A DNA stretch of 64,000 nucleotides from Carposina sasakii (taxonomy: Eukaryota; Arthropoda; Insecta; Lepidoptera; Carposinidae), in NCBI GenBank assembly GCA_014607495.2, contig CP053159.1:9803501-9867500 (forward strand). Reading direction: 5' to 3'. Each line of letters starts with the position of its first letter. Within the stretch, counting starts at the first letter, position 1. Under the pieces are notes generated by a model, which did no database searches, had not been told where the DNA came from, and saw nothing but the letters and a program-made list of their open reading frames with translations. Below, one piece after another: positions 20,872 through 32,435 of this stretch. A program made the position numbers and the translations under genes.

Positions 20872-22622
20872 CCCAAGTAGCACAGATAACTGAATAAATA
20901 CTCACTTTTAGATCTACACACAGCTCTGGGCGTATTAAGACTCATATAAGAATACACTCGTGGTCCCTTAGCTGCATAATAGCAGTCAGTGATATTTAAA
21001 CAGCTTAAGGGTAAATAAGAGCTGCATTATGGGTCACAAATATACCCATTAAACGCAAAGAGTTATAGAAAGAGCCAAGAGCAATATAAGAAAGTACTTG
21101 TGAACTGTTATTGAGCTGACTCATTAAAGGAGCACAAGTTCTCATAATATTAAGCCAATAGACGCATAACGGGACACCTGTGGCCCATAATATATCTTAG
21201 CGCTGAACATATTTACCGCTAAGCAGCCTTTATTTATCCATTGACATTGTCTGCATATAGCGGCAGTTTAAACGTTCACAAGATGCCTCATGGATATTTA
21301 GAGGTTCACTAGTATATCAAAATAAGTGACTTTAACTTTAACTCGTGAAACGCTTAACAGCTCTTTAATAAATAATGGTTCACACGTGAAACGCTTAACA
21401 GCTCTGTAATAAGTATGGTTCACGCGTGTAACGCTTAACAGCCCTTTAATAAGTAATGGTTCACATGTGAAACACTAAGCAGTCCTTTGATAAATATAGG
21501 TTCACAAGTGAATCACTAAACAGCCATTTGATAAATAACGGTTCACATAGCTGTTTAACATCAACCAAGGCTGCATACGGAGTTACATTTTCAATTCTAT
21601 TTTGCTCAACTATTTCACAGTACACAGGTGAATCGCTCATCAGCCCTTTAATAAGTAATGGTCCACACGTGAAACGCTTAACAGCTCTTTAATAAATAAT
21701 GGTTCACGCGTGAAACACTTAACAGCCCTTTAATGAGTAATGATTCACATGTGAAACACTAAGCAGTCCTTTGATGAATATAGGTTCACAAGTGAATCAC
21801 TAAACAGCCCTTTGATAAATAACGGTTCACATAGCTGTTTAACATCAACCACCATTTTATTGTGTTTAACCTGGAAATATGATAATTTACTTTACATTTT
21901 TTATATGTTTTGTGCATGAATTACGAACCTATTAAATTAGGTATTACTTCTTATCGTAACAGTCTCTATTTATTTAATAGTTCTGTCCAAACTATTGAAA
22001 ATTGTAGGCCCAAGATTTTAAAACACATAGCTTATTTACATTATTTATTACTATATTATTTAAAAACACAATATTTTCGTAGCGCACCAAAATTTTCTTA
22101 GATAATATACATATATGATATCAGTTAACTTGCATTCCCAAACTTTTTTCTGGCACTAATAAAGAAAACCGTTCCGTTTACATAGGTACAAATAAATATA
22201 TTATGAAACGACACCGCCATTAATATGGCGTTTACGTTTATGTTGTCACAAGTTACTACGGTCACTTTTCAACAATAAGTAAAATGAATATACAAAAATA
22301 TTATTTTCTATAGTCACGCGTCACCAACAGGCCCATTGTGATACATTACTTAGGTATGCAGCTGAATAAAGAGTAACATGGTCTCTCAACCAGTTGATAT
22401 TCAGCTCTTACAACACCTGTTACCCCTTATAACTCTCTTTAATTTCTGATTCTGCGCTCTTAAGCAGCTTATGTGACATTAGAGCTGAATAATTTGTGCC
22501 CATTTAAGTGGTTTAAGGGCTGAATAAGCTCGGAATCAGCTTTTATGCAGCCTTCTTATACCACTTGAAGGGTAATTGTAGTCCAATATTCAGTTGCTAT
22601 ACAGCCTCTTGTGCTACTTGGG
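20872..22622. mobile_element. DNA transposon (non-autonomous, about 1.75 kb) inserted in the RTE element
   Basis: The ends CCCAAGTAGCACA (20872-20884) and TGTGCTACTTGGG (22610-22622) are exact inverted repeats. Both continue into 'aactgaata'-type sequence, with 10 bp extra on the right side. The flanks rejoin as RTE sequence. Subterminal copies of GCTGNATA/TATNCAGC occur at both ends (for example 20970-21040 and 22480-22600). No transposase frame is visible. A 41-bp tandem array lies inside. A target duplication is not evident. Confidence 0.8.
21345..21850. repeat. Two blocks of 41-bp tandem repeats with TTCAC-NN-GTGAA palindromes
   Basis: Block 1 units begin at 21345, 21386, 21426, 21467 and 21508. 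Block 2 units begin at 21628, 21669, 21710, 21751 and 21792. The period is 40-41 bp. Each unit has 'gtgaaacgcttaacagctct'-type sequence and its border with the next forms TTCACACGTGAA, TTCACGCGTGAA, TTCACATGTGAA or TTCACAAGTGAA. The unit order is the same in both blocks, so a five-unit block was duplicated as a whole. Both blocks end 'gctgtttaacatcaacc'. Confidence 0.88.
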
Positions 22623-23765
22623 CTTCCACTGACCAGCTGTTTTTCAAGAGGGATATTAGCGTATTCACAGCGGATACATCAGAATTCAGCATTTACGCCA
22701 TGAGAAGGCCGACTCCTGGCGCTTTGAATTTCTTGATACGTATAGCTTTCACCACTTCCTCACCGGTGGGAAAAGATACATGAGGCATTTTGCGGACAGG
22801 CTACAGTTAGGTCTCGTCATAGCGGGGTAATTTGGGACTCGGAAAATCTCAAAGTGGCTCTCCAGCGTTATAGCTGACTCTGGCCTCCTATGTCTTACAA
22901 GGGCTTCTTCTTCCTTTATTTCCGATTTCTAGTCAAAGTCTTCGTCGCCTTGCATATCTTTGAAATTACCGGAGTCATCGGCGCATTGGGTGTCAACCAC
23001 ACTTTCTGTCCAAGTCCGCTCCTACTAGGGTAGATGTTCCTACGTATCTGCTTGAACTGCACCCGAAGGTCTTCTCGTACGGCTGAATCGACGATTGTCC
23101 GAAGTTGATGCAGTTTGCGCCTTTCTTCAATGAAGTTGCAGGTTCTCAGTGACATCCATCGGGTGAGTTCCCGGTGTATTTATGGTGTTCTTCGTTGACT
23201 AATATAGTACCTCCCATGGTGAGATCGTAGTCCTGACATAAGCCTAAGAATCTCTAGCAATTATTGCTCCGAACTCCTAGCCCATGTCTTCCTATGTGTC
23301 TTTGATAGCCGTCGCTATCTGTGGTAACATTGGCATTAAGGTCACCCAGGATAATCACTATATCAATATATAGTATGTTTTTCAGTATCGGGTTGAGTGT
23401 ACTATGGAAATCGTTTTTATCATCATCTAATGCTTTGCTTTGCTGTTAATTCGAGCTGTTATGATTCGTTCTAGGATAGGTTTCCAGTCTAGGTAGCCCT
23501 TCTTTGCAGCATCAGTAAGAATAAATCCAACCCCATTTTCTTGTAGATCCTCTTCATTCTCTTTTCCAGAGTACATAAATATGTTGTCTCTAACTAGACG
23601 TTCTCAGATCCCCGAATAAGTTTCTGCGCGCTTCCCTGAGGCCGAGTATATGCAGTTTGTATATGAGCAGTTTTACCTCTGCTTGGACTAGTCGGCCATT
23701 AACGCTTAGTTTTTGCACGTTCCAGCAAGCAATTCGTATCAGTTTCATAATCTAATATTTATTTC
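22623..23765 (-). pseudogene. Endonuclease and linker part of the RTE-type ORF
   Basis: On the minus strand, all frames together give an endonuclease N-terminus (IRIACWNVQKLSVNGRLVQAE), the VIILGDLNANVTTDSDGY block with its metal-binding Asp-Leu-Asn, and HIGRHGLGVRSN. A short open piece at 22916-23155 encodes the linker with RTIVDSAVREDLRVQF. The piece ends at the transposon boundary with NSWSVE. Several stops and frame changes make it non-functional. Confidence 0.75.
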
Positions 23766-24534
23766 GGGTATGCGAGTGATTAGCCCACTATATCCTAACC
23801 CACTGGTGGGGTTGTCACCATAGAGGCTGTGAGCGTGCAGGTAGTTTCATGGCATGTTGTAGGTAATGCTAATCTTACGTGCAGCAATACCCACCAAGAT
23901 TCCACCCTGACTTCTCCTCCCAGACAATTTGTCTCAGAACATAATATTTTTAATAGCCGCTAGTTACAAAAAAAAAATACTACGAATAGCTGATGAATGC
24001 ATAAACTATAAAGTGGAAAATATTTTAAATAACATATTTTTTTTACAAACAATGATAGTACATTTTTACTTTAACGGGGATGACTTCAAAATTATTAACA
24101 TAATGTTTTACTTACGACATATTTTTATTCATATTGCAGTAATACAAATTTGCTGTTGAACTGTGAATAAAATCTGTAAGGTATATTTACTGAAACGCCA
24201 GTAGTGTGTAACATTCGTGCAAGGCTAAATTTCCTAACTTCCTCCACTAACAAAAATACAATAAGGCAATGTTACTTAATTGCATTTCACTCTTTTAATC
24301 ACTGGAAAGCAAATTTACTTACAAGAGTTTATTGTCAGAATTATTAGAATGCCAAATTACCTATAATGTTAACATACCTGCATACACTTGAAGTCAAAGC
24401 TACTTATACGTTGTGCGCAATGATTATCTTGGAAGTCAAAATTACTAATAATAAATGTATTTTAAAAATAGAAGGCTCTTTATCGCTTTGAAACCTAGAT
24501 AAATCGACGCAGAAAAAAAATCAGACGAATGGTA
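23766..24534. other. Unclassified AT-rich DNA
   Basis: No supported gene. The frame at 23929-24159 is built from AT-rich low-complexity sequence. Confidence 0.4.
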
Positions 24535-24919
24535 TATACAGGATGATTTTTGGTTGTCAACGTTCCCGAAAACTACGGAATCTCCTCATCACCACGATCA
24601 TTTTTCTCCATGGAAGCATACCTGGGAAGTGTCTGGTTTCCAAAATATTAGGGTCCAAAGTTGAGTAAATAGACTGCGTTTTTCTGCATAAATGCACATA
24701 GACGCGCGTAGCAGGATTTTTTCACGAAAAATAATTAATATCTGTCTATAAAAAAACTAACATAAACACTAGACACTATAAATTTCGCACGACCAAGGAA
24801 TTAAAAAAAAATTAAAAAAAAAAAAAATCCCCGCATTTTTTTTGGCATAAACTTACTTTATTTCATGTATAGAGTACGTACCCTTCGTTAAAGGTGGCCA
24901 CAAAAAAACACTCTGTATA
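24535..24919 (+). repeat. MITE family A, copy 5
   Basis: It runs from TATACAGGATGATTTTTGG to AAACACTCTGTATAA, nearly full length. The following 650 bp (24920-25571) is unclassified; 25005-25085 shares 'ggcagaagtgtgcaaatta' phrases with about 2430-2490. Confidence 0.85.
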
Positions 24920-25571
24920 ACTCATCTTCGACCAATTGGCGCTTAAGTAAATTTGTCTTTCCGTCGACGATATAGTCACGCTCATTATCCCTTCAGAAAG
25001 GTTGGGCAGAAGTGTGCAAATTACACACCCACTTTTTGCCAGTCAGCCCATTAAGTGGTAAGGGGTGATCCTACCGCCGCTTTTCGGGCACAAATACAAC
25101 AATATAGTCACCGGTAACGAATCCAATAGAAAATGTTTCCGTGCTATTGTATTATTACAAGTTATTTAGCGTCAGAGCCTCGTCCGTTAAATAGCAGGGT
25201 GCACGGGCAGGTGAGGTTGACTTTGGGTCCTAAGGTATTAGTCGAACACACTTAGGTACACCCTCGAAACGAACTACAACGGCGAGTTTTCCTTATGCAG
25301 GTTTCACTGACAAGTTCCTAGTTCATCTTGGGAGAACGCCCCTGAGTTCCTTAGTTACGACATGCATGGAAGGAGATGCAGCTTATGTATTCTATATATG
25401 TATATATTCTATATTTTATATGTATTAGCACAGGCTGCGTTTATATATTGTTTGTTTGTCTATCTTGGTGATTCGTTTTTAAATAAATCCATAATTTGAA
25501 CCTTTGCTAAAAACGAACTCTTATACGTGTTGTGTGTACCTATTATACGTGTGCACATTTGATTTTTCTTT

Positions 25572-25839
25572 TATACAGGGTGTAAGAGAAAGGGTATGTT
25601 AAGCGAAAAGGTATGTAAATAGCCCATTATTGAGAACCTATTGCCAAAATTTGAGACTCGAAATCACATGTTTATTTTTCAAGATTGTATGAACATTCCT
25701 GAGTTATTTAGGAATTCTCCATACTATCTGGAAAAATAATCATGCGATTTCGACTCTCAAATTTTGTAGGTAGGTTCCTTTTAGTGGGCTATTTATATAG
25801 CTTTTCGCTTAACATACCCTTTCTGTTACATCCTGTATA
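25572..25839 (+). repeat. Palindromic MITE family B, full copy
   Basis: TATACAGGGTGTAAGAGAAAG to TTACATCCTGTATA. The whole 268 bp is close to self-complementary, with its centre in 'gagttatttaggaattc'. It is the best-preserved copy of the family here. Confidence 0.88.
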
Positions 25840-25849
25840 TTATAAAATT

Positions 25850-25975
25850 TTCTTTGTACATAATGTTTTCCTGGAAGAAATCTCTTTTAGAGATAAGCTC
25901 GCCTTTATACTATTTCTTTTACAACTTACTGTCTATTATAAAAATTTAATTTAAATTTATGTACAATAAATATTA
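25850..25975 (+). repeat. Non-LTR 3'-UTR hairpin repeat (family I)
   Basis: 'cctggaagaaatctctttta' forms the ATCTCT/AGAGAT hairpin and is followed by 'aagctcgcctttatac' and 'tgtacaataaat'. It is homologous to 15205-15310 on the other strand and to 46665-46775. Confidence 0.65.
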
Positions 25976-26112
25976 CTAAGAACTCTTATAGATTCACGTA
26001 CACCAAGTAGGTACGCGCCTTATTTGTACCCTACATTGCACATAACAAAAATATTTCTATAGATAGATATATAATGGCGAGCTTATCTATTCTTAATCTG
26101 TATTTAAAACAT

Positions 26113-26524
26113 AATTTAAAAAATCCAAAAACCCGACTGCTTAAAAAAGAACCAAATAATGTACATAATAAAAAAAAAACTAAAAAGAAAAAAACAAGCA
26201 CTTAGATGTCCGGTGGTCTAGAATTCTATAATATTATTATGGAATGAATACTATTGAAGAACATAAAATATTTTCTAATGATCGTAACATAACAACTGAA
26301 CAGGCAGGGTCCATTGAAATATTAGCTTAGCTGTCGGATAATGGATCCCGACTGTCAGTTGTTATATTACGATCATTAGAAAATATTATATGTCCTTCAA
26401 TAGTATTCATTCCATAATAATATAGAATTCTAGACTAAGTGCTTGTATTTTTCTTTTCAGTTTTTTTTATTATGTACATTATTTGGTTCTTTTTTAAACA
26501 GTCGGGTTTTTGGATTTTTTAAAT
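26113..26524. repeat. Large foldback, about 190-bp arms
   Basis: The arm from 'atttaaaaaatccaaaaacc' (26113) to about 26310 is complementary to about 26330-26524, ending 'ggtttttggattttttaaat'. The centre holds a second partial palindrome ('gggtccattg' and 'taatggatccc'). Differences between the arms are few, so the palindrome is fairly young or maintained by gene conversion. It contains the left CCCGACT terminus of the MITE type seen at 3416, here in both arms. Confidence 0.85.
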
Positions 26525-26917
26525 GATGTTTTTTTATTTTATACTTTTTTGTTATGAGTAGGTACCTAGCTACTAATAGGTACGCTTCAAGAAACATGCT
26601 CAACATGCTCGACAGCAAGAAGTTTTCGTCTTGCTGCTGTCTAAAAACTTATATGTGAGAATGGTTGTTACGCAACTTTCAATCTATTCAACGATACCCC
26701 ACTCGATATAGTTTGTCGACTTTAATTTTTTTCATTTTCACAAAATGGCGTCCAGTAGTCGCCATATTGGATTTTCACTAACATCATGTCTTTAGTGACA
26801 CTCGCCGGACTAAGAGGAATCGATTGACGTATGAACCATCAAAATCGGTCGAGGCGTTTGGTCTGTGTAGTGCTTCAAAGGAACATACAAACATACATAC
26901 ATCGCCGCGCAGCCGGG
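26132..26917 (+). repeat. CCCGACT-type MITE, expanded copy
   Basis: The left end is CCCGACTGC (26132-26140) and the right end GCAGCCGGG (26909-26917), after 'tcggtcgaggcgtttggtct' and ACATA repeats as in the 3416-3770 copy. The foldback occupies its left half. Confidence 0.65.
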
Positions 26918-27059
26918 TAAAAAGAACCGATACACCACTGACTCTCCATTAGCGTCGATCGGTTTCTTAAACTTTTCTGAGCGCAACTTTTTAAAAAATA
27001 ATTTATTGGTTTAAATTTGTTTTTAAGCCATTATCTAAGGGCAAATTAAATAAACTATA

Positions 27060-27780
27060 CTATTTTAAAAAAGCTGTGGTTTTCTCTTCAGAATCATGGT
27101 CTGATGTCAGCATATCAATATTTGCCTGGCTGTCAGATTCAGATTATTTGCATAAATATGGGTACATAATGGTGATAATGTAATTGTAGCGGTGCGGTAG
27201 CAGTGACAGCCCAGTGGTTAAGACGTGCACCTTCCAAGCGGGAGGCGTAAGTTCGATCCCAGTCACGGGCCTGTACCAATGAATTTATTTCATGTACAGA
27301 TTTTAATGTTGCAAAATTGACACTTAGCTCGTGCCTCGGAAAGAACATAAAACCGTTGGTCCTGCGCCTGATCTCTCTCCGGTCGTGTCGGCTTTCTGTC
27401 CCATCGGACTATGAGAGTAACGGAATAGAGAGTGCATCTGTGTTTGCGCACACACTTGTGCACTATAATATCTCCTGTGTACCTGGCCAATCTCCGTAAA
27501 GATTGGTCACCTTGCCCGAAATACGGTCGGAGATCATCATCATCAATTTAATTGAAAAATTTGCTCCTGCATATTTGCCAGTCATTGGCATGAAAATGTT
27601 AGTTATTTTAGTTACACAAAGATAAAGTTTAATAGATAAAGATAAAAGTTATTAATTTGTTAATGTTATAAGTCTAGCTAGCATCACATACAATACAGAT
27701 ACTCTAGCATATAGGTTTTTTTACATTTCTTATAGTAACAAATGTCAAATTAATAATAAAATAGTAATAATAAAATAAAT
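27060..27780 (+). repeat. Dispersed repeat D, interrupted by a SINE
   Basis: Its complement is at about 39745-40020, where the sequence is continuous across the SINE insertion point. Landmarks are 'tttgcctggctgtcagattc', 'gtgataatgtaattg' and 'agtattctgtattg'-like phrases. The left part ('atcaatatttgcctggctgt') also occurs near 58730, 59960 and 60390. Confidence 0.7.
27187..27548 (+). repeat. tRNA-derived SINE S2, copy 2, with target duplication
   Basis: A 362-bp insertion flanked by TAATTG (27181-27186 and 27549-27554). The head has box A 'cagtggttaagacgtgcacc' and box B 'gttcgatcccag', and the tail is (ATC)n. The paralogous empty site near 39938 reads across without the insert. This gives the exact ends of family S2. 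Confidence 0.88.
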
Positions 27781-28321
27781 GTTAACAATTTTACAATTAT
27801 ATAGTTTTTGCCAATTTAGCATTCAAAAATTCCTCAATCGAATAGTAGGCGCCATCAACCAAAAGCTTGTAAAATTTATTTTTAAATATATTAATGTCAT
27901 CAGTCCTGCATAATTATATCACTTGGTAATTTATTTATACTCTAGGAGCCATGCCAAATACGCTTTTATTATAGAAAACTGTTTTGCATAATGGCATACA
28001 AATTTTGTAATCGTTACGTTTTCGTCACCCACACCCTATAGACTTTCCTTGGCCTTACTCTTATTCGCAATATTTCTAGAGTGAAACAAACGTGTGATAA
28101 GGAAGTTCATTCCAAAACCGTCTCTCCGGAACCATACTTGTGAGTTATAAAAGAAATGCGTGCCCTTATGGACTTGGAGCGCGCCTTGTAAAAACTTCAA
28201 TTACTTTTATAGCTCGTTCGCTTGTGTAAAGCTATTTCTTTAATGATGTTCTCTATGTTCAAGTGTAATGCTATTGGCAATAATTCCAGTTTTCCTATAG
28301 TCGTATTTGCCTAGGTATGTC

Positions 28322-28422
28322 ACATCAGCCTGTTGCAGCCCACTGCTGGGCGTAGGCCTCCCCCAAGGCAAGCCGCACGTCTATAAGGGGTTTTACCCAT
28401 AATCACCACGCTGCCTAGATGC
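28322..28422 (-). repeat. SINE S1 fragment
   Basis: The complement of the S1 3' half: 'catcagcctgttgcagccca' to 'aatcaccacgctgcctag'. The flanks (27781-28321 and 28423-29208) show no gene; 28868-28910 has a GT/GGGGG run. Confidence 0.75.
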
Positions 28423-29208
28423 TTATATAGAAATATTAATAGTATTTTCTGAACAAGATGTATCCGAAAATTAAATTATCTTCTAGATATGCTTGTGGTA
28501 TAATCTCTTTTACAATCCTGTTGTTCTGAAAAGGCTCTCTTACACAACCATGTGTGTATGTACAAAATAAAGCCAGAAATAAAACGAACCACGATTACAA
28601 TGGCTGTGATTATACATATAGATAGAATTAAAGGTATGCATCATTCTCTCGATAAATCGCAATATAAAAATCTCCTTCGTTGAATAATTGAATACGTCTT
28701 CTCACCAAGTACGTGTCATTACGACTTTTTTCCGAATAAAAAAGGAAGTGCTCAACTGAACATATAGAAAATCGTAATTGAAAATGAGATTACCGAATAC
28801 ACGGAAATAAATAATATGCACAGTGGACAATTGGATAGATATTGTAGATACATATACACTCGACTTTGTTCCTGTAATGGGGTGTGTGTGGGGGTGGGGG
28901 GGTGGCATTATAAAAGAGATCCTGCCATGTTTAGCGTATCGGGGGAAGATATAAATGATCAGTGGCAAGTTTTTTAGTTGACTCTTACGACATACACAGA
29001 AGGAGATGCAGCAGATGTATTTCAGTGAAGCCCCACATCAAGCCACACAAGTAAATGCTGGCAGAAAATACTTTATGCGTTAGAGGTCGATGAACATAAT
29101 TCCTAAATCAGCCAGGAATTCTACTAGGTACTTCTATTCTAAGAATATCCTATGGTGATGACTCTTCGCTTTTTGCAAATAATATGTATGTACCTACTCG
29201 TACCTATT

Positions 29209-29472
29209 AAGGTGTTTTCAAAATTAGTGATTTGCTTTTGACACGAAACGAGGTAGGTAAAAAGAAACAACTTTCACTATGGGGCCAACTCCGAAATAGT
29301 GAAAAAAAAAATCTGCTATTCTATACATTTCAGTGTAGTAATTATGCAAGATTGTATGGAACAGCTGATTTTTTTTTCAATATTTCGGAGTTTGTCCCAT
29401 GGTGAAAGTTGTTTCTTTATTTACCTACCTAGATTCGTGTCAAAAGGTAATCACTAATTTTCGATAGACCTT
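29209..29472. repeat. Foldback MITE, about 115-bp arms
   Basis: 'aaggtgttttcaaaattagt' on the left is complementary to 'attttcgatagacctt' on the right. The inner arms ('caactttcactatggg' and 'cccatggtgaaagttg') also pair. The loop lies near 29320-29350. Confidence 0.8.
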
Positions 29473-29800
29473 CTACTCAGCTATACAGGCTGATTTTTGA
29501 TCGTCAACATTCCCGAAAACTACGGAATCTCCTCATCATCACGATCATCACATTTCCTTGGAAGCATACCTGGGAAGTGTCTGGTTTCCAAAATATTAGG
29601 TTTCAAAGTTGAGTAAATAGATTGCGTTTTCTGCATAAATGCACATTGACGCGTGTAGCAAGATTATTTCACGAGTAATAATTAATATCTGTCTATGAAA
29701 AAACTAGCATAAACACTGGACACTTTAAATTTCGCCGGATTAAATAATAAAAAAAAATTCAAAAAATTTACATTGTTTCCCTGCATTTTTTTGGCATAAT

Positions 29801-32177
29801 GGAGGCATAATGGATTTTTTTGGCATAATGGAGGATGTGTTTCTATCGGATCATCTGCCCTTATACATATATTGATTGTAACATTAACTCCATAAGTTAT
29901 AAGCATATGATCAATGATGTGCCACGCAACGCTGTAATCTGGGGGGACAGAGAATCATCTCAGGTTAATTTGTATCACAAATTATGTCATGAAGGCCTGA
30001 GGGATATTGACTTTCCTTCAGACCTTTTAGAATGCAGTCACGGGACATGCAACTTGGAGAGTCATTGGATATGCTTGGATAAAATGTATAGTAGGATAGT
30101 GAATATATTGCAGAACGCAGCTGTTAGTACCTCAGTGCCAGTTAGGAGTAAATCTAAGCGCAGAAAAAAGAACTTGTGTGGGTGGAATGATAACGTTAGG
30201 GAAGCTCACCGGGAGGCCAGGCTTAGATTTGAGGTATGGGTCCTACATAAGCGTCCTAAAATAGGACTAATCTATGAGCAGATGGTAGAGTCACGTAAGA
30301 TTTTCAAGAGCCGCATTAAGTGGTGCCAAAATAACCAAGAGCAAATAAAAATGGATAAAATTGCAAACTTAAGAAAGGAGAAAAATTTTGGTAAATTTTG
30401 GAAGTCTACGCGAAAACTTGACACAAGGCCTGGCCTGCCGGTTAGTGTTGACGGTAAAAGCGACTCCATAGAGATAGCAAACATGTTTATGCAACATTTT
30501 AAAGTGCCGTCTTCACTTGGTCTGTCCGAGTGTGGGGTGTCTGGTGCTAGGCGCAGCATGGGGAGGGAGGAACCGTTGGTAAGATTTACATCTAGCCAAG
30601 TGAAAGTAATCATAAAGGAAATGACCAGGGGTAAATCTCCCGGACATGATGGGCTCAGCATCGAGCATCTTAAGCATGCGGGGGTGCATCTTCCAAGGGT
30701 TCTGTCTATGTTCTTTTCCATCTGCATTCGACACTCCTATTTACCACGTGACCTGTTGAGAACTACTGTGGTACCCATAGTTAAGAACAGGACAGGAGAC
30801 ATCTCGGATAGGAGCAACTACCGTCCAATATCGCTCGCGACCATAATTGCCAAAGTGTTGGATAGCTTGCTTGATACTCAATTGCATAAATACTTTAATA
30901 TTCACGATGCCCAGTTTGGCTTTCAGCCAGGTCTATCTACGGAGAGCGCAATTTTGAGTGTCAAGCATACTGTCCAATACTATACGAACCGCAGAACTCC
31001 GGTATACGCCTGTTTTCTTGATCTTTCTAAAGCTTTCGATCTCGTATCATATGATGTGCTCTGGAGAAAGATGGAGGACAGGCGTGTACCGCCCGAAATC
31101 ACTGGCATACTTAGGTTCTGGTATGCAAACCAGATCAATCATGTCAGGTGGTCTAACAGCTTTTCCGATGCTTATGGGCTGGAGTGCGGGGTGAACGTCT
31201 CTTCAACTTATATGTCAACGATCTCGTGGTTGGACTTAGCAGCATGCGTGTGGGATGCAGTATAGGTGGTGTTAGCATGAATAATATCAGCTACGCTGAT
31301 GACATGGTGCTGCTGGCGCCGACTGCGAGAGCGATAGGGGAACTGCTGTTAGTATGCGAGACATACGCTGCTTCACACGGTCTGGTCTACAATGTGAAGA
31401 AAAGTGAGTACATGATCTTTGGGGTCGCCGGTAAGAGGCCCAATCTAAGCCTGCCAATATGCCTGAATGGTGTAAGCCTGAAGAGGGTATATCAATTTAA
31501 ATACCTTGGGCACTTCCTTACCGACGACCTTAAGGATGATGTAGACATTGAGAGGGAGCGCAGAGCGTTGGCGGTTCGAGGTAATATGCTGGCCTGTAGG
31601 TTCGCTCGATGTACGGACTAGGTCAAAATTTCGCCTTTTAAGGCATTTTGCCAAGGTCTTTACACGGGCGGTCTCTGGTTCCGGTATACCAAAAAATCGC
31701 TTGACGCCTTGCGCATCCAATACAATAATATTTTTAGGATGATGTTGGGCCTTCCGCGCTTTTGTAGTGCCTCTGGTATGTTCGCAAAAAACCGAACTGA
31801 TGGCTTTTATGCTGTCATTCGGAAAAAAGTCGCGTCTCTGCTAAGGAGGATGCGGGGAAATCACAACATCATCCTGAAGGTGCTGGCAGATGATCCGCGT
31901 GGACCTCTGAGGAGACACTTCATGCGGTTGATGTTTGGAGTGGATGATGAGCATTGTTCATCTGGATGCCGTCCGCAGGGGGTGCCTCTCAGGTTCATGA
32001 TTTATTAATGTTATGAATTTGGTGTAATAATAATAATAATATTTAGTGAATTAATTTAATTTAATATAATTAGTAATTTTAATGTAATTTAAATCTACTA
32101 ACCATTTTATTTTACTGTAACTTAACTAACCCATGGATCTTAGTTGTCCGAAATAAAGAATTTGAATTTGAATTTGA
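29801..32177 (+). mobile_element. 5'-truncated Jockey/CR1-like non-LTR retrotransposon (copy 2)
   Basis: It begins within the last motif of the endonuclease, carries RT and the C-terminal region, and ends with AATAAAG and a short (GAATTT)n tail (32155-32177). It lies in the 'ggcataa' segment of a MITE A copy; that segment is partly repeated at the left border (29790-29830), which obscures the target duplication. The same element enters the window at 1-340 on the other strand. Confidence 0.88.
29829..32008 (+). pseudogene. Endonuclease end, reverse transcriptase and C-terminus
   Basis: The ORF2 remnant holds: the SDH motif of the endonuclease, broken by a 4-bp insertion; linker with basic stretch; RT motifs NYRPISL, FGFQPGLSTESAI, ACFLDLSKAFD (about 31005-31045) and SYADDMVLL (YADD at 31292-31303); palm/thumb (YNVKKSEYMIF, YQFKYLGHFLTDD); and a tail with ALRIQYNNIFRMMLGLPR (31700-31760) in a third frame. 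Between ECGV and LFNLYVNDL (about 31185-31205) the RQGG-type motif B is missing and the frame changes, consistent with a deletion of about 25 bp. Another frameshift lies near 31620. It cannot encode active RT. Confidence 0.87.
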
Positions 32178-32435
32178 ATAAACTTACTTTATTTGATGTA
32201 TAGAGTACGTACCCTTCGTTAAGGGTGGCAAGAAAAAAACATTCTGTATAGGTAACACTATCGTCACTGTCATATCTCATAGACTTTGCTTGCGAGTCGA
32301 TAGCGTTGCGGCGCGTAACAAAGTTTATGCTCATCCGGCTCACCTGTGTAGCATTTACTAGTTTGTTCGGAAAATGCCTGATAAAAGTGCAAAAACAAAA
32401 TATTGCAACTAAGATAATCTTGATCCTTAAGGCCT

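Larger units (their letters stand above)
19925..23765 (-). mobile_element. Decayed RTE-type non-LTR retrotransposon
   Basis: In sense (minus) order: an APE-type endonuclease start (IRIACWNVQ near 23735) and its GDLNANV and GRHGLGVRSN blocks (about 23270-23360); linker and pre-RT region (22800-23160); the start of the RT split by a DNA transposon at 22622/20872; RT motifs (WRGIT..., VILDRL, ...EHVGFGP, 20700-20800); then a deletion to the C-terminal region (20049-20594: LLYGCDTWKV, RCLRKILGIYWPEKMSN) and a tail ending AEAKKVGKTWSELKRDAQNRAG (about 19930-20015). It has many stops and shifts and no catalytic YxDD segment. The block order fits the RTE/BovB-like group; the exact clade is uncertain. 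Confidence 0.8.
29484..32250 (+). repeat. MITE family A, copy 6, split by a non-LTR retrotransposon
   Basis: The left part 29484-29800 ends at 'catttttttggcataa'. The right part resumes at 32178 ('ataaacttactttatttgat') and ends AACATTCTGTATA. Between them sits the 2.4-kb retroelement. Confidence 0.85.
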
